From Clostridiales bacterium (lineage in GTDB: Bacteria; Bacillota; Clostridia; Peptostreptococcales; Natronincolaceae), in contig JAAZJW010000307.1 in assembly GCA_012800145.1 (NCBI GenBank), positions 1 through 33,778 of the forward strand: 33,778 nt of DNA, read 5' to 3'. Position 1 is the first letter of the stretch. Each line of letters begins with the position of its first letter. The position numbers were made by a program, and so were the translations under genes. The notes under the pieces were generated by a model. The model made no database searches. It was not told the origin of the DNA and was given only the letters and a program-made list of their open reading frames with translations. Positions 33,704 to 33,778 of this stretch are shown one piece after another.

Positions 33704-33778
33704 TTAAAATCTGGTAAAAAATTTGCCATACCTGCTGATAACCTTAAGGTTCCTGATAGATTTAATGTTAAGTTTAAC
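33704..33778 (-). CDS. Possible C-terminal end of a gene running off the window
   Basis: On the minus strand an open frame enters from the window edge and stops with TAA at 33704-33706, giving 24 residues ending KFFTRF, followed 17 bases later by a terminator hairpin. A second frame is also open here (ending GFYL), so the frame is uncertain and no family can be named. Confidence 0.25.
   Translation of the reverse strand, partial: VKLNIKSIRNLKVISRYGKFFTRF

Noticed and set aside
1..33778. tRNA, rRNA, CRISPR array, transposase, phage or toxin-antitoxin genes
   Set aside because: I looked for them and saw no supporting sequence; every sizeable open region is explained by core genes.

Overview
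The window is an AT-rich stretch of chromosome from a low-GC, endospore-forming member of the Firmicutes, most likely class Clostridia. The evidence is a densely packed set of Firmicutes core genes with strong AGGAGG-type ribosome sites, frequent TTG and GTG starts, the sporulation gene spoVV (ylbJ), a PASTA-domain kinase, remA, divIVA/sepF, and clostridial neighbours such as a YteA-like zinc-finger protein, a DUF5665 protein and a HlyD-like protein. I see no phage, transposase, CRISPR array, rRNA or tRNA gene. Genus cannot be named from the sequence alone.

Layout, left to right. 121-2859 (+): tmcAL and spoVV. 2860-6546 (-): a coiled-coil protein, coaD, rsmD and recG. 6653-8660 (-): fakA and an Asp23 protein, divergent from rpmB (+, 8937-9128). 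9170-9337 (-): a 55-residue two-helix membrane microprotein. 9429-14368 (-): thiN, rpe, rsgA, prkC, stp, with a good promoter in front of stp. 14548-23935 (-): rsmB, a YugP-type metallopeptidase, fmt, def, priA, coaBC, rpoZ, gmk, remA and yicC. 24291-26069 (+): rqcH, divergent from yicC. 26080-33526 (-): pyrR, an rluD-type pseudouridine synthase, lspA, a YteA-like protein, a DUF5665 protein, mtnN, divIVA, yggT, sepF, yggS and a HlyD-like protein. Minus-strand genes are transcribed right to left, so in each operon the right-hand gene comes first.

Functionally the window joins translation and its quality control (rsmB, fmt, def, rpmB, rqcH, rsgA, rsmD, tmcAL, rluD), replication restart and recombination (priA, recG), CoA, thiamine and nucleotide metabolism (coaBC, coaD, thiN, gmk, pyrR), Ser/Thr phospho-signalling (prkC/stp), matrix or osmotic regulation (remA), and division or sporulation (sepF, yggT, divIVA, spoVV). 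Gene order closely follows Bacillus subtilis (yloA, yloC-remA-gmk-rpoZ-coaBC-priA-def-fmt-rsmB, prpC-prkC-rsgA-rpe-thiN, rpmB-yloU-yloV-recG, ylmE-sepF-ylmG-divIVA). Two usual members are absent from their expected slots: rlmN (between rsmB and stp) and ylmH (between yggT and divIVA).

Most of the window is ordinary core genome. The points worth a second look are a 120-bp inverted-repeat element at 29211-29330, a large dyad in the asp23/rpmB divergent promoter region, the unannotated 55-residue membrane protein, the two missing syntenic genes, and an orphan HlyD-like adaptor at the head of the sepF/divIVA cluster. I found no clear new multi-gene system.
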